Shown one piece after another: positions 19,042-27,952 of a stretch of DNA of 64,000 nt. The translations under genes and the position numbers were made by a program. This DNA is from Hydrocarboniclastica marina (GTDB taxonomy: Bacteria > Pseudomonadota > Gammaproteobacteria > Pseudomonadales > Oleiphilaceae): positions 620,001-684,000 of the forward strand of contig NZ_CP031093.1 in the NCBI RefSeq assembly GCF_004851605.1, written 5' to 3'. The notes under the pieces were generated by a model. It searched no databases. It saw nothing but the letters and a program-made list of their open reading frames with translations, and was not told where the DNA came from. Every line of letters begins with the position of its first letter. Within the stretch, counting starts at the first letter, position 1.

Positions 19042-20514
19042 ATGGATAAGCTTTTCAACCGGTCTCTGCTGGCGGTTTCGGTCGCAGGACTTTGCCTTGG
19101 TACGAGTCTGGGCCAGGCATCAAGCCACCGCGAAGCACCGTTTATTACTGAAACTCCTAAAGTAGATGCCACTGATTTTTATATGTTCCGCAGCTATGAG
19201 CCGGGGCGGGAGAATAGCGTCACCCTGATCGCCAATTATCTGCCCTTGCAGGACCCGTACGGCGGTCCAAACTATTTTGACCTGGACCAGGATGCCATCT
19301 ATGAGATCCACGTCGATAACACCGGCGACGCCCAGGAAGACCTCACCTTTCAGTTCAAGCTCACTGACGTAGTCAACGACATCCAGTTGCCCGTAGGCGA
19401 CATGATGGTCTCGGTTCCTGTTAAGAATGTCGGCGGCATCGGTCCCGCGGCCACAGATACTGACAATGTACAGGTGCGCCAGGAATACGCGATGACGGTC
19501 ATCCGTGGTGATCGCCGTAGCGGAACCCGGCAGGCGGCGATGAACGAGACCTCTGGTACCACGACGTTCCGCAAGCCACTCGACAATATTGGCCAGAAAT
19601 CGGTTGCGGACTATGCAGCTTATGCGAGCAACCACGTGTACGACGTTGCCATTCCCGATTGCGGTACCGGCCGGGTTTTCGTTGGACAGAGGAAAGACGC
19701 TTTTGCGGTAAACCTGGGCGAGGTTTTCGACCTGGTCAACATTGCCAACCCGGTCGGCAATGCCAATCGCAACGTTGAGGCAAACGATCTGGCGGGCAAG
19801 AACGTCACGTCCTTTGCTCTGGAAGTTCCCGCGTCGTGTCTGACCGGCTCGGCTCTAAGCAGTGCGGATCAGCCTGTTATCGGTGCCTGGACAACGGCCA
19901 GCCTGCGTCAGGCGCGGGTCCTGAACCCGAAGCCTGAGGCCAGTGGTAAAGGCGCGACGATTGAGGGAGGCGCCTTCACGCAGGTTTCGCGCCTGGGTAT
20001 GCCTTTGGTCAACGAGGTTGTGATCGGCCTCAAGGACAAGGACCGGTTCAACGCCAGCCAGCCAATGGACGACGGCCAGTTCGCGACCTACGTGACCAAC
20101 CCCACCCTGCCAGAGATCCTGGAACTACTGTTCAGTGGCGCTGGCGTCAAAGCGCCCGACAGCTTCCCCCGCAATGACCTGGTTACGGCTTTTCTCACGG
20201 GTGTCGACGGGGTCAATAAGCCAGTTGGTGTTACTGCTTCTGAAATGTTGCGCCTGAACCCGGCGGTTGCAGTGACTCCGGCGGGCTCACAGGATGACCT
20301 GGGGGTACTTGGTGGCGATAATGCCGGCTTCCCGAATGGCCGTCGCCCGGTCGATGACGTGGTGGATATTGCTTTGCGGGTTGTAATGGGCGCGCTCACC
20401 ACAGACGCGCCAAACAAGGACGTAGAGTTCACCGATGGGGTCCAGGTTGACCCGGCCGACCTGTTGACCGTGTTTCCCTACCTGAACACGCCGTTACCTG
20501 GTTCGGTCAAATAA
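19042..20514 (+). CDS. DUF4331 family exported protein
   Basis: A 490-residue protein with a signal peptide (about 1-26) and a mature N terminus SSHREAPFITETPKVDATDF, the hallmark of DUF4331, followed by DFYMFRSYEPGRENSVTLIA and a YGGPNYFDLDQDAIYEIHVD region. The domain covers most of the chain. Its biochemical role is unknown; the His/Asp-rich start suggests metal binding, which is inference. The predicted ECF promoter lies just upstream and a lipoprotein gene follows after 13 bp. Confidence 0.85.
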   Translation: MDKLFNRSLLAVSVAGLCLGTSLGQASSHREAPFITETPKVDATDFYMFRSYEPGRENSVTLIANYLPLQDPYGGPNYFDLDQDAIYEIHVDNTGDAQEDLTFQFKLTDVVNDIQLPVGDMMVSVPVKNVGGIGPAATDTDNVQVRQEYAMTVIRGDRRSGTRQAAMNETSGTTTFRKPLDNIGQKSVADYAAYASNHVYDVAIPDCGTGRVFVGQRKDAFAVNLGEVFDLVNIANPVGNANRNVEANDLAGKNVTSFALEVPASCLTGSALSSADQPVIGAWTTASLRQARVLNPKPEASGKGATIEGGAFTQVSRLGMPLVNEVVIGLKDKDRFNASQPMDDGQFATYVTNPTLPEILELLFSGAGVKAPDSFPRNDLVTAFLTGVDGVNKPVGVTASEMLRLNPAVAVTPAGSQDDLGVLGGDNAGFPNGRRPVDDVVDIALRVVMGALTTDAPNKDVEFTDGVQVDPADLLTVFPYLNTPLPGSVK

Positions 20515-20527
20515 TAAGGACACCACC

Positions 20528-20776
20528 ATGAGCATGACAAAAACGCTGATTTTCCTGGCGTTGGCGGGGCCGCTGCTTGCAGGTTGCTCCGACAGCGATG
20601 GCAACAGCAGCAAGGGCGGTGAAGAGCCCATGACTCTGTCTTTCACGACTTTCGTTAATGAGTTGTTTGAGGAGAATGGAGTTACGGCTGAGCCGGAGAG
20701 CGTCAATAACCGAGAGTTCGCGTTCAACGATCAGGAAAATGAGGGCGCTTTCGACGACCTCATCCGCCAGCAGTAA
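20528..20776 (+). CDS. Small acidic lipoprotein of unknown function
   Basis: An 82-residue protein starting MSMTKTLIFLALAGPLLAGC, a lipoprotein signal peptide with an LAGC lipobox (Cys20). The mature part is a Ser/Gly linker (SDSDGNSSKGG) followed by a short acidic segment (FTTFVNELFEENG, then FNDQENEGAFDDLIRQQ). It begins 13 bp after the DUF4331 stop and is probably co-expressed with it. I recognise no family. It may anchor or partner DUF4331 at the outer membrane. Confidence 0.65.
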   Translation: MSMTKTLIFLALAGPLLAGCSDSDGNSSKGGEEPMTLSFTTFVNELFEENGVTAEPESVNNREFAFNDQENEGAFDDLIRQQ

Positions 20777-20787
20777 AAGTGGGTCAA

Positions 20788-20817
20788 GCTCAGCCGTAAC
20801 CCAGGGTGCGGCTGAGC
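20788..20817. other. Perfect 9-bp stem-loop after the lipoprotein gene
   Basis: GCTCAGCCG and CGGCTGAGC are exact inverted repeats with a 12-nt loop, 11 bp after the lipoprotein stop. No T run follows on either strand, so it may stabilise the mRNA 3' end rather than be a classic terminator. Confidence 0.5.
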
Positions 20818-20937
20818 GCCCAAACACATCAACGTCATACGACAGCCGCCATTTGCGGGCTTTGCGACCGGACAGCTGCCTCGGCTGGGTCTATGCAGGA
20901 GCCGGCGGAGAGTCGCGGCGAGCCTTTTTTTCAACCT

Positions 20938-21564
20938 TCAACGGTCTTCGTTCAGCAAGTGGGTCAGATCCTCGGCGATCTGCTCCGGCGTGAGCTCTGA
21001 CCGCAACAGAAGGCGCGCATTTCCCTCGCGGTCAAAGGCATATATAGCGCTGCTGTGTGAAACATCATAATGGCCCTCCGCATCCGGCTCGCCGTAGCCG
21101 AAGGTGGTCCTGTAGCGTTGGCTCAGTTTACGTAGCTCGGGTTCTGTCCCCGTCATTCCGACAAAATTGGGGCCAAAGTATTCCGTGTATTCAGCGAGTA
21201 CCTCGGGGTCATCCCGCTTCGGATCCACACTGACAAAGAGTACAGTAACGTCGTCCCGCTGCTGTTCGGGAATCTCCCTCAGGGCATTGCGCAAATGGGC
21301 CAGTGTAGCCGGGCAGATATCCGGGCAGTGGGTAAAGCCAAAGAACAGCAACCGGACCTGGCCGGCGTAGTCTTCCGCAGTTGCCGGGTTACCCTGTTCA
21401 TCGACAAGCTGATACGCGAGTTCGGGCATCAGCTCGCTTATATCCTTTCCATTCCACTCAACCGGCCCGGGGCTGCAGCCACTCAGCACCAGCATCAACG
21501 CCAGGGACAGCAATCCCCGGGGTAAGAATGACCGGGCTGTTCGGTGCGATGGGGTCATGTGCAT
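20938..21564 (-). CDS. SCO1/SenC-family copper chaperone lipoprotein
   Basis: A 208-residue thioredoxin-fold protein. The lipobox LSGC (Cys30) predicts a lipid anchor facing the periplasm. The copper-binding CPDIC motif (Cys80 and Cys84) and a His in the SHSS context (about 166) are all kept, as needed for delivering copper to the CuA site of cytochrome c oxidase. A GGAG lies 9 nt before the ATG. It follows ctaG in a two-gene oxidase-assembly unit; the oxidase genes are not in this window. Confidence 0.9.
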   Translation of the reverse strand: MHMTPSHRTARSFLPRGLLSLALMLVLSGCSPGPVEWNGKDISELMPELAYQLVDEQGNPATAEDYAGQVRLLFFGFTHCPDICPATLAHLRNALREIPEQQRDDVTVLFVSVDPKRDDPEVLAEYTEYFGPNFVGMTGTEPELRKLSQRYRTTFGYGEPDAEGHYDVSHSSAIYAFDREGNARLLLRSELTPEQIAEDLTHLLNEDR

Positions 21565-21605
21565 GGGTTAAGTCTCCAGTCGGGAAAATTCGTGCACCAT
21601 ACGGC

Positions 21606-21625
21606 GTCTCGTCTCGTCTCGTCTC
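21606..21625. repeat. Tandem repeat of GTCTC, four copies
   Basis: Four exact copies of the pentamer GTCTC in the 75-bp gap between ctaG and the sco gene. Such a run can slip during replication and change leader length, but it is outside both coding regions. Confidence 0.85.
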
Positions 21626-21639
21626 AGGCCAGCCGACGG

Positions 21640-22491
21640 TCAGGTCGACTGAGTGTTGGCGGCCGCTTTACGGTTGCGGTCCTGACGCTCCACCCGGGCC
21701 ATATAGCCCAGCAGAATCAAGGACCCGACCACACTCATCATTGCCGGCGGGATCCAGGTCAGGATACCTCCCAGCATCTGGTCAGTTTCGGCGGGCAGGG
21801 GCCAGGCTCTGCCGCAGACGGCATAAACGTCGTACACCGGGTTTTTGTTCAGGGTGATCCAGGCGCCAAGGGCGATTTGCGGAAACATGATGACGATGAG
21901 GATGACGATCCGTTTGCCGTAGGACAACGTCCCGGCGAGATCGGGGTTACGGGGGTCGAGCATCAGCCACCAGAACAACAAGCCGTCGATCAGCATACTC
22001 CAGTTCATCAGCCAGTAGAGATCGCGACTGAGCATGGCGTCGAAGTGGATGCTGGGCCAGAGCCAGAAATAGACCAGCCCAACGAACAGCACTGCCGCAA
22101 TCAAAGGCTGCTGCAGGATGTCGTACACCCACCTTAGCGGTCGCAGAAAGGGTTTGGCACCGCCCGGAATCATTCGGTACCAGAGCCGGAACAACGGCAG
22201 TGGATTGGATAGGGCGATCAGAAACGGACCGAGGTGGTGTAACACCAGATGCTGGGCCCGGTGTATGAAAAACATGAACTGCGCATAGTAGTCATAACGG
22301 GTGTGCAACACGACATAGCAGATGCCCAGCCCGAACAGAAACGCGAAAATCCGCCAGGGGCCGATGCGCTCACCGGCTGGAAGCCACCGCAGGCCCAGCA
22401 AGTAAAAAACCAGCACTGCAGCAAATGCTACAACCGTGGGTAGCGAAAAGTCGTAGGGCAGGAGGGCATATCCGAATTCAGTCAGGGTCAT
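21640..22491 (-). CDS. ctaG: Cytochrome c oxidase assembly factor CtaG (caa3 type)
   Basis: A 283-residue membrane protein with about seven hydrophobic segments and the family pattern YYAQFMFFIHRAQHLVLHHL, then WLMNWSMLIDGLLFWWLMLD and LSYGKRIVILIVIMFPQIAL. This is the caa3_CtaG family, distinct from the Cox11-type protein sometimes also called CtaG. It helps place copper in cytochrome oxidase, which fits the adjacent sco gene. The start is the ATG at 22491; the 287 bp upstream separate it from the divergent MSHA operon. Confidence 0.85.
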   Translation of the reverse strand: MTLTEFGYALLPYDFSLPTVVAFAAVLVFYLLGLRWLPAGERIGPWRIFAFLFGLGICYVVLHTRYDYYAQFMFFIHRAQHLVLHHLGPFLIALSNPLPLFRLWYRMIPGGAKPFLRPLRWVYDILQQPLIAAVLFVGLVYFWLWPSIHFDAMLSRDLYWLMNWSMLIDGLLFWWLMLDPRNPDLAGTLSYGKRIVILIVIMFPQIALGAWITLNKNPVYDVYAVCGRAWPLPAETDQMLGGILTWIPPAMMSVVGSLILLGYMARVERQDRNRKAAANTQST

Positions 22492-22778
22492 TTCATTCCC
22501 ATTGCGGCTGACGACGAGCTGTATGGCGGGGTTTTCAGGAGCTGGCGGTCTCTCGAGACAGTCCCTGGTTCTCGATCTATGGCCGGCTTCAGTTCAATTA
22601 GGGTGCTCCTGGCGTATACCTGTCCGTCACCACCGGGTTGCAGAGCAGGCGGCTCTCATTCTAGGGAAACAACGGCAAGAATGGCAGTGGCTTGACTGAC
22701 TCTGCCATTGCAACAAAAAGCAGCCTCTGAAAACGTTGACTATACTGAGCAGCAACTTCTCATGACTGGCAGCTTTCA

Positions 22779-23693
22779 TTGAAATTCCCCTTTCTCAACA
22801 ACGTTTTCCGAGGGTCCGCACGACCAGCCAAGCTGGGTCTGGAGATACGTCCGGATGGCATCGCCTGGGCGCTCTGCGCCCCGGGGCGGCCGTGGCAGGC
22901 GGGATTTGATGAGTGCACTCCGGCCCAACGCGAACTGACATTAAAGCTTCGTGCCCAGCATTCCAGCCTGGCCCGGTGTCAGGTGCGCGCTGTTCTGCCA
23001 TTGGATCAGTACCAGGTCTTTTCCATTGAAAGGCCACCGGTCGAGGCGGACGAGCTGGCTGCGGCTGTGCGCTGGAAGCTGAAAGATCTGCTCGATTTTC
23101 CCGTAGAAGATGCGGCTGTTGATGTTTTTGAGTTCCCGATCGATGCGTCCCGTGCCCAGGGCGCGCTGGTTAGTGTTGTTGTCGCGCGTAAGACGGTGGT
23201 GCGGGACATTGCTGCACTCCTGACTGAGGTGGGGCTGGAACTGTCGGCTGTGGATATCGCTGAACTGGCCATGCGCAGTCTGCTCGAAGGCTGTCGTATT
23301 GATCAGCCCAGCGTGGCCCTGGTTTACCTGCGCCGACAGTATGGGCATATCGTCGTTTGCCAGGACGACACCCTGTACCTTTCAAGGCGACTGGATGTCG
23401 GCACGCATCAGCTCGAGGCAGCGGCATCCCAGGAGCAAGCAGTGATGAACCTGGGCCTGGAGATCCAGCGTTCGCTCGACTACTACGAGAGCCAGCTCCG
23501 CCAGGTGCCGCCCCGCCGCGTTCACATTGCAGGTCACAGTGAAAGCCTGCCGCTGGGAGCCATGCTGGCCAACAGTCTGGCGGCCGAAGTGGTTCCGCTT
23601 GAACTGGGTGGGGTCTTCGGCGTCGAGGGCCTCGATTCGCGGGCGCTGTACGCTATCGGTACAGGCCGGCTGGGTGCGGGAAACCGGATATGA
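22779..23693 (+). CDS. mshI: MSHA biogenesis protein MshI, PilM-like
   Basis: A 304-residue actin-fold PilM-like protein of the MSHA inner-membrane platform. It starts LGLEIRPDGIAWALCAPGR after a short leader and contains the typical VLPLDQYQVFSIERPPVE stretch and a C-terminal RSLDYYESQL segment. No membrane helix is evident. The only suitable start is TTG at 22779, with a weak ribosome binding site, so the exact N terminus is uncertain. A TATACT box at 22741-22746 may be its -10. It overlaps the next gene by 4 bp. Confidence 0.85.
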   Translation: MKFPFLNNVFRGSARPAKLGLEIRPDGIAWALCAPGRPWQAGFDECTPAQRELTLKLRAQHSSLARCQVRAVLPLDQYQVFSIERPPVEADELAAAVRWKLKDLLDFPVEDAAVDVFEFPIDASRAQGALVSVVVARKTVVRDIAALLTEVGLELSAVDIAELAMRSLLEGCRIDQPSVALVYLRRQYGHIVVCQDDTLYLSRRLDVGTHQLEAAASQEQAVMNLGLEIQRSLDYYESQLRQVPPRRVHIAGHSESLPLGAMLANSLAAEVVPLELGGVFGVEGLDSRALYAIGTGRLGAGNRI

Positions 23694-24304
23694 TACAGCA
23701 GGTTAACCTCTACACCGAGGATATGCGCCCGCGGCAGGAACTGTTCACGGCGACACGGCTTGCTGGCGTAGTACTAGCCGCCCTGATTTTCGTAGTGATA
23801 AGTGCCGGTTACGCCAGCTGGCAGGCCAGCGGTTCGGGAGCGGACCGTCAGGCTGCCCAGGTCCGGCTTGCCGAGATACGCTCCGACCTTGCTGATGTGG
23901 TCACTCAGCTGGAAGGCCGAACGGCCGATCCGGCCCTGGCCGCTGAACTCGAGAGGCTCAACCTTGATCTGCAGAATCGTGTGGCACTCATCACGCGACT
24001 TGAGAATCTGGCCTTACGGGGCGCCCAGGGCTTTTCGCCGTTGCTGACCGGGCTGTCGCGGCAGGCTGTCGATGGGGTCTGGCTGACATCTCTCGAGGTC
24101 GACCGTGAGCCGGGCAACCTGGTATTGAGTGGACTCACCGAGGAAGGCGGGCTCGTGCCCTACTATCTTGAGCAACTGCGGCTCGAGCCCGCCTTTGCTG
24201 GACGCCGCTTCCGCCAATTTCGACTGGAGCAGATTGAAGACAGTAAAGGAGTGCTTGGTTTCAGCGTGGGCTCCGCAATCGCTATTGGAGAGCCTGAGCA
24301 ATGA
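23690..24304 (+). CDS. PilN-like MSHA assembly protein
   Basis: A 204-residue bitopic protein: a short cytoplasmic N terminus MIQQVNLYTEDMRPRQE, where the QVNLY box is the conserved PilN-type motif that binds the PilM partner, one membrane helix (about 25-45), a coiled-coil segment (about 52-105), then a small periplasmic domain. It plays the PilN part next to MshI (PilM) and MshJ (PilO). In some species this gene is also called MshI. It overlaps both neighbours by 4 bp. Confidence 0.8.
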   Translation: MIQQVNLYTEDMRPRQELFTATRLAGVVLAALIFVVISAGYASWQASGSGADRQAAQVRLAEIRSDLADVVTQLEGRTADPALAAELERLNLDLQNRVALITRLENLALRGAQGFSPLLTGLSRQAVDGVWLTSLEVDREPGNLVLSGLTEEGGLVPYYLEQLRLEPAFAGRRFRQFRLEQIEDSKGVLGFSVGSAIAIGEPEQ

Positions 24305-24957
24305 ACTTCAAGGCGGCATGGGCAGCTTTCGAGGCGCGCTTTGACACGCTAAACCAGAGGGAGCGCGTTTTCGCGTTCGTAACCGCAGCTGTGCTGGTGG
24401 TGTTTGGCGGGTGGCAGTTTGCAGTTGCGCCTGCTTTGCAGCAAATCGATCGGGATCGGACGGAAATTACCAGCCTGACCGGCGAAACAGATGCGCTTCA
24501 ACTGCGGCTGTCCGAGGCTCAGGAAGAATTGGGCAAGAGCCCGACCGCGACCCTGCAGGCTCAGAGGCATCAGCGCAAGGCGCGTCTCGACCGGACTCAG
24601 CAGCGGCTTGAAGCCCTGGCCGCGAACTTGATCAGTCCCGAAGGTATGGTTGCGCTGCTCCGGCAAATGCTCAAAGGAAAGGACGGCCTCACCCTTGTAT
24701 CGGTGACCCATGCGCCGGCCGAAGCCGAGAATCTTGCCGATGCGGCCAAAGGTCAACCTGGGCTTTACCGGCATAGAGTTACCCTGACAGTGCGGGGCGC
24801 CTATTTTGATCTGGTCGCGTATCTGCAGGCGCTTGAGGCCCTCGATAGCAGACTGGGCTGGAACGCCATGCGCTACAAAGTTGCGCAATGGCCTGAAGGC
24901 GAGCTGCAGGTCGAACTTGTAACGTTAAGCCTGAGTGAGGAGTGGCTGGGTGTTTAG
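24301..24957 (+). CDS. mshJ: MSHA biogenesis protein MshJ, PilO-like
   Basis: A 218-residue bitopic protein with an N-terminal membrane helix (about 25-40, VFAFVTAAVLVVFGGWQFAV), a coiled coil (about 45-105) and a ferredoxin-like periplasmic domain (GLYRHRVTLTVRGAYFDLVA and on). It corresponds to PilO of the type IV pilus alignment complex and should pair with the PilN-like protein encoded just upstream. The ATG overlaps the previous stop. Confidence 0.85.
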   Translation: MNFKAAWAAFEARFDTLNQRERVFAFVTAAVLVVFGGWQFAVAPALQQIDRDRTEITSLTGETDALQLRLSEAQEELGKSPTATLQAQRHQRKARLDRTQQRLEALAANLISPEGMVALLRQMLKGKDGLTLVSVTHAPAEAENLADAAKGQPGLYRHRVTLTVRGAYFDLVAYLQALEALDSRLGWNAMRYKVAQWPEGELQVELVTLSLSEEWLGV

Positions 24958-25348
24958 TAGGTTAGTTGCGGGCTATAGCGGCACCGGCTCTATCGCTCTC
25001 GGGCTTGGCTTGTTAATCGCATGCGCGCCCGCCGTTCTGGCGGAGAGCGTCGGGTTAGGCCGTGACCCGACCCGGCCGCCGCCCCAGAAGATGGTTTCAT
25101 CGCAAGCCGATTCCGCCGTTACGCCTCTCGCACTGGATTCGATCGTCTATAGCGCAACGCGGCGGGTAGCGGTCATCAATCAGTCGGTTGTCGCAGAAGG
25201 AGACGTCTTTCGCGCCGATTCCGTGAGCCCGCAGGGTCGTGTGCTGGAAATCAGCCCGGACAGCGTCGTGGTTGTTCGGGACGGCGAAAAGACCCGTTTG
25301 CATTTGCCGCAGTCGCCCGAAGTGCGCCGCGTGCGAACTCAACAATGA
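24950..25348 (+). CDS. mshK: MSHA biogenesis protein MshK, PilP-like
   Basis: A 132-residue protein with an N-terminal hydrophobic export signal (about 10-30, ending PAVLAES) and a small beta domain (LDSIVYSATRRVAVINQSVV, then GRVLEISPDSVVVVRDGEKT) of the PilP/GspC homology type, which links the inner-membrane platform to the secretin. The GTG at 24950 was chosen because GGAG lies 7 nt upstream and it overlaps the mshJ stop; another GTG at 24935 would add five residues. Confidence 0.82.
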   Translation: MFSRLVAGYSGTGSIALGLGLLIACAPAVLAESVGLGRDPTRPPPQKMVSSQADSAVTPLALDSIVYSATRRVAVINQSVVAEGDVFRADSVSPQGRVLEISPDSVVVVRDGEKTRLHLPQSPEVRRVRTQQ

Positions 25349-27048
25349 AGAGTCACCACATGACAAGACGAGGCACGACAGCGTGCATTTGGGCCGGACT
25401 TTCGCTTCTGCTTCTGAGTGGCTGTGCCAGCGATCCGCTATTCCAGAGCGGGCAGGCAACCTCAACGGATAGCGCCGACGCCATGGACCGGGAGCTCCAG
25501 CAGGCGCTTGAGGTCCGGGCGCAGGAACGTACTGGGCCGCCCGCGGACGTCGCCGCCGCGCTCTTGCCATCACTGGGGAGGTCGTCTGTCGTGCTGCCGC
25601 CTGACCGTTTTGATGTGGCAGCCGACGGCCTGGACGCCCGCCGTTTTTTTCAGAGCCTGGTCCGCGGTACCGAGTACAACGTGGCGGTCCACCCTGACGT
25701 CGCCGGTACTGTCAGTGTTGACCTTCAGGCGGTCACGCTACCCGAGGTGATGGAGCTTGTAGGGGACCTCTACGGATACGAAATCCAGCGTAATGATAAT
25801 TTCTACCGGATAATGCCAGGCGGCCTGCGGACCCGGATCTTTCAGATCGACTATCTCAACATGACGCGCACGGGCGGCTCCGAGACGCAGGTCAGTTCGG
25901 GCTCGGTTTCCGGCGGCTCGGGTAACGGCGAGGCCGGTGCGGGCGCCCAGGAGAGCGATCCGAGTACAGGGCTCGTGGGAACCCGCATTACCACGTCTAC
26001 CCAGTCAGATTTCTGGCGGGAGTTAACCGCTTCGCTTGAGATGCTTATCGGGGCAGAGGAAGGCCGGCGCGTTGTCGCGACGCCCGCCACGGGGGTTGTG
26101 GTCGTGCGTGCCCAGGGCCATGAGCTGAAAACAGTTGAGGATTACCTTCGCCGGACCCAGTTGATCATGAAGCGCCAGGTTGTGTTGGAAGCCAAAATTC
26201 TTGAGGTCATCCTCAACGAAGGCTACCAGCAGGGGGTTAACTGGAACTTCGCGGAGAACCTCTCCTCCAGCGTCGATGGCGAGGGCGTCTATGAGAAGTA
26301 TGTGCTGGGGGGACTGAGCGGGCAGACGCTCGCCACGACCGATATCAACGGCGTGTTCAGCGCGGCGCTGCGTATTGGTGACTTCAACAGCCTGATCAGC
26401 CTCCTCGGTACCCAGGGCAATGTGCAAGTCCTGTCGAGCCCCCGCATAGCCACCACCAATAACCAGAAAGCCGTTATCAAGGTCGGCAGTGATGAGTTCT
26501 TTGTTACCGACATCGACTTTGATGATAACAACACGCTCACCGGCGCCACGAATTCAACATCGACATCGGTGGAGCTCACGCCCTTTTTCTCGGGTATTTC
26601 ACTTGATGTTACGCCTCAGATAAGTGAAGACGGGCTTATTACCCTCCACGTGCACCCGTCTGTCAGTGAGGTCACCGACCAGAAAAAGGTTCTGACAGTG
26701 GGGGAGCGCGACGTCGTGCTGCCGCTGGCCCAGAGCACCGTTCGTGAAACAGACAGCGTGATCACGGCCCGTAGCGGCCAGATCGTTGTCATTGGCGGGT
26801 TGATGCAGAACCAGAGTGAAGAAAACAGCTCTGCGGTGCCTTTCTTCAGCCAGATTCCGCTCATCGGTGAGCTGTTCAAACAGCGTCGTTTCTCGGGCCG
26901 CAAAAGCGAGTTGGTCATTCTGTTGCGCCCGGTTATCACTGGCGAATCCACAGCGGTTACTGATATTGCCGAAAGCCGGGCCCGCATCGGCGTGTTGCGT
27001 TCCTTGCTGGGGTCGCCCGAGGGGCCAACGCCTCAGGCGGCTGACTGA
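25345..27048 (+). CDS. mshL: MSHA secretin MshL
   Basis: A 567-residue outer-membrane secretin, the pore for the MSHA pilus. It has a lipoprotein signal with an LSGC lipobox (Cys27 from the first ATG), an N domain (FQSLVRGTEYNVAVHPDVAG), a Gly/Ser-rich loop (about 170-205) and a C-terminal secretin domain with VQVLSSPRIATTNNQKAVIK and VIGGLMQNQSEENSSAVPFF. The ATG forms an ATGA overlap with mshK; a second in-frame ATG lies five codons in. A 58-bp gap precedes mshM. Confidence 0.95.
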   Translation: MKSHHMTRRGTTACIWAGLSLLLLSGCASDPLFQSGQATSTDSADAMDRELQQALEVRAQERTGPPADVAAALLPSLGRSSVVLPPDRFDVAADGLDARRFFQSLVRGTEYNVAVHPDVAGTVSVDLQAVTLPEVMELVGDLYGYEIQRNDNFYRIMPGGLRTRIFQIDYLNMTRTGGSETQVSSGSVSGGSGNGEAGAGAQESDPSTGLVGTRITTSTQSDFWRELTASLEMLIGAEEGRRVVATPATGVVVVRAQGHELKTVEDYLRRTQLIMKRQVVLEAKILEVILNEGYQQGVNWNFAENLSSSVDGEGVYEKYVLGGLSGQTLATTDINGVFSAALRIGDFNSLISLLGTQGNVQVLSSPRIATTNNQKAVIKVGSDEFFVTDIDFDDNNTLTGATNSTSTSVELTPFFSGISLDVTPQISEDGLITLHVHPSVSEVTDQKKVLTVGERDVVLPLAQSTVRETDSVITARSGQIVVIGGLMQNQSEENSSAVPFFSQIPLIGELFKQRRFSGRKSELVILLRPVITGESTAVTDIAESRARIGVLRSLLGSPEGPTPQAAD

Positions 27049-27106
27049 GGTTTGAGGGTGACCATGCCACCGTTCAGTCCCGTCTCGCGTCAGAAAGTCT
27101 CAGCTT

Positions 27107-27952
27107 ATGTATGAGTCTTTTTTCGGCCTGCGTGAAATGCCTTTCGCGTTGACGCCCAATACGCGTTTCTTCGTCGCGGCCAGCTCTCACCGTGAGGCGC
27201 TTGAACTGCTGACGGTGGGCCTCGCCCAGGGAGAGGGCTTCCTCAAGATTTCGGGCGAAGTCGGTACAGGCAAAACCATGCTCTGCCGCATGCTTCTGAA
27301 TCATCTCGAGGGTGAAGCCATTACCGCTTATCTTCCCAACCCCCAGCTCAGTCCGCGTGGCCTCTATCAAGCGCTGGCGGACGAACTGGACATAGCCGGC
27401 GGCCATCAGGGCAATACCCACTTGATACTCCGCCGCATCACCCGAAGCCTCATCCAGAAAACCGGGCAGGGCCAGCGCGTGGTGCTGGTTATTGATGAGG
27501 CCCAGGCCATGGCGCCGGCGACGCTCGAGGCCCTGCGCCTGCTGACCAATCTCGAAACTGAAAGCCGGAAGCTGCTGCAGGTGGTGCTGTTCGGACAGCC
27601 CGAACTCGACCGGGTGCTGGATCGGGACCAGTTGCGCCAGCTCAAGCAACGTATCAGCTTTAGCTGCCGGCTGGCGGCGTTAACCCGGGACAGTGTGGAC
27701 GCGTATCTGGCCTACCGTATGCAGCAGGCCGGCTACAACGGCGAGCCCGTCTTTACCGCTGCAGCGATCCGGGCGATAACCCGCGCCTCACGGGGCATTC
27801 CGCGTCTGATCAATCTGCTGGCCCACAAATCCCTGCTCGCGGCCTGGGGGCGGGGCGATTACAAAGTCGGCCGCTGGCACGCCCGGCGCGCGACCCGAGA
27901 TACAGAGAGTGCACGGCCGCCGGGTCTTTTGGGCTGGGGCATACTCTCATGA
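27107..27952 (+). CDS. mshM: MSHA biogenesis ATPase MshM, ExeA-like
   Basis: A 281-residue AAA+ ATPase. The N terminus MYESFFGLREMPFALTPNTR is the ExeA/MshM signature, Walker A is GEVGTGKT (residues 50-57) and Walker B lies in VVLVIDEAQ. A winged-helix-like C-terminal region follows (AAAIRAITRASRGIPRLINL). ExeA relatives help position secretins through the cell wall. This protein lacks the extra C-terminal membrane and peptidoglycan-binding parts of ExeA. It overlaps mshN by 4 bp. Confidence 0.9.
   Translation: MYESFFGLREMPFALTPNTRFFVAASSHREALELLTVGLAQGEGFLKISGEVGTGKTMLCRMLLNHLEGEAITAYLPNPQLSPRGLYQALADELDIAGGHQGNTHLILRRITRSLIQKTGQGQRVVLVIDEAQAMAPATLEALRLLTNLETESRKLLQVVLFGQPELDRVLDRDQLRQLKQRISFSCRLAALTRDSVDAYLAYRMQQAGYNGEPVFTAAAIRAITRASRGIPRLINLLAHKSLLAAWGRGDYKVGRWHARRATRDTESARPPGLLGWGILS

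Noticed and set aside
20905-20936. T-run region as terminator of the DUF4331 operon
   Set aside because: A seven-T run follows a GC-rich stretch, but I could not pair a stable stem before it.
22741-22746. TATACT as a defined promoter of the MSHA operon
   Set aside because: The -10 is good, but no -35 with suitable spacing was found, so it was kept only as a note under mshI.
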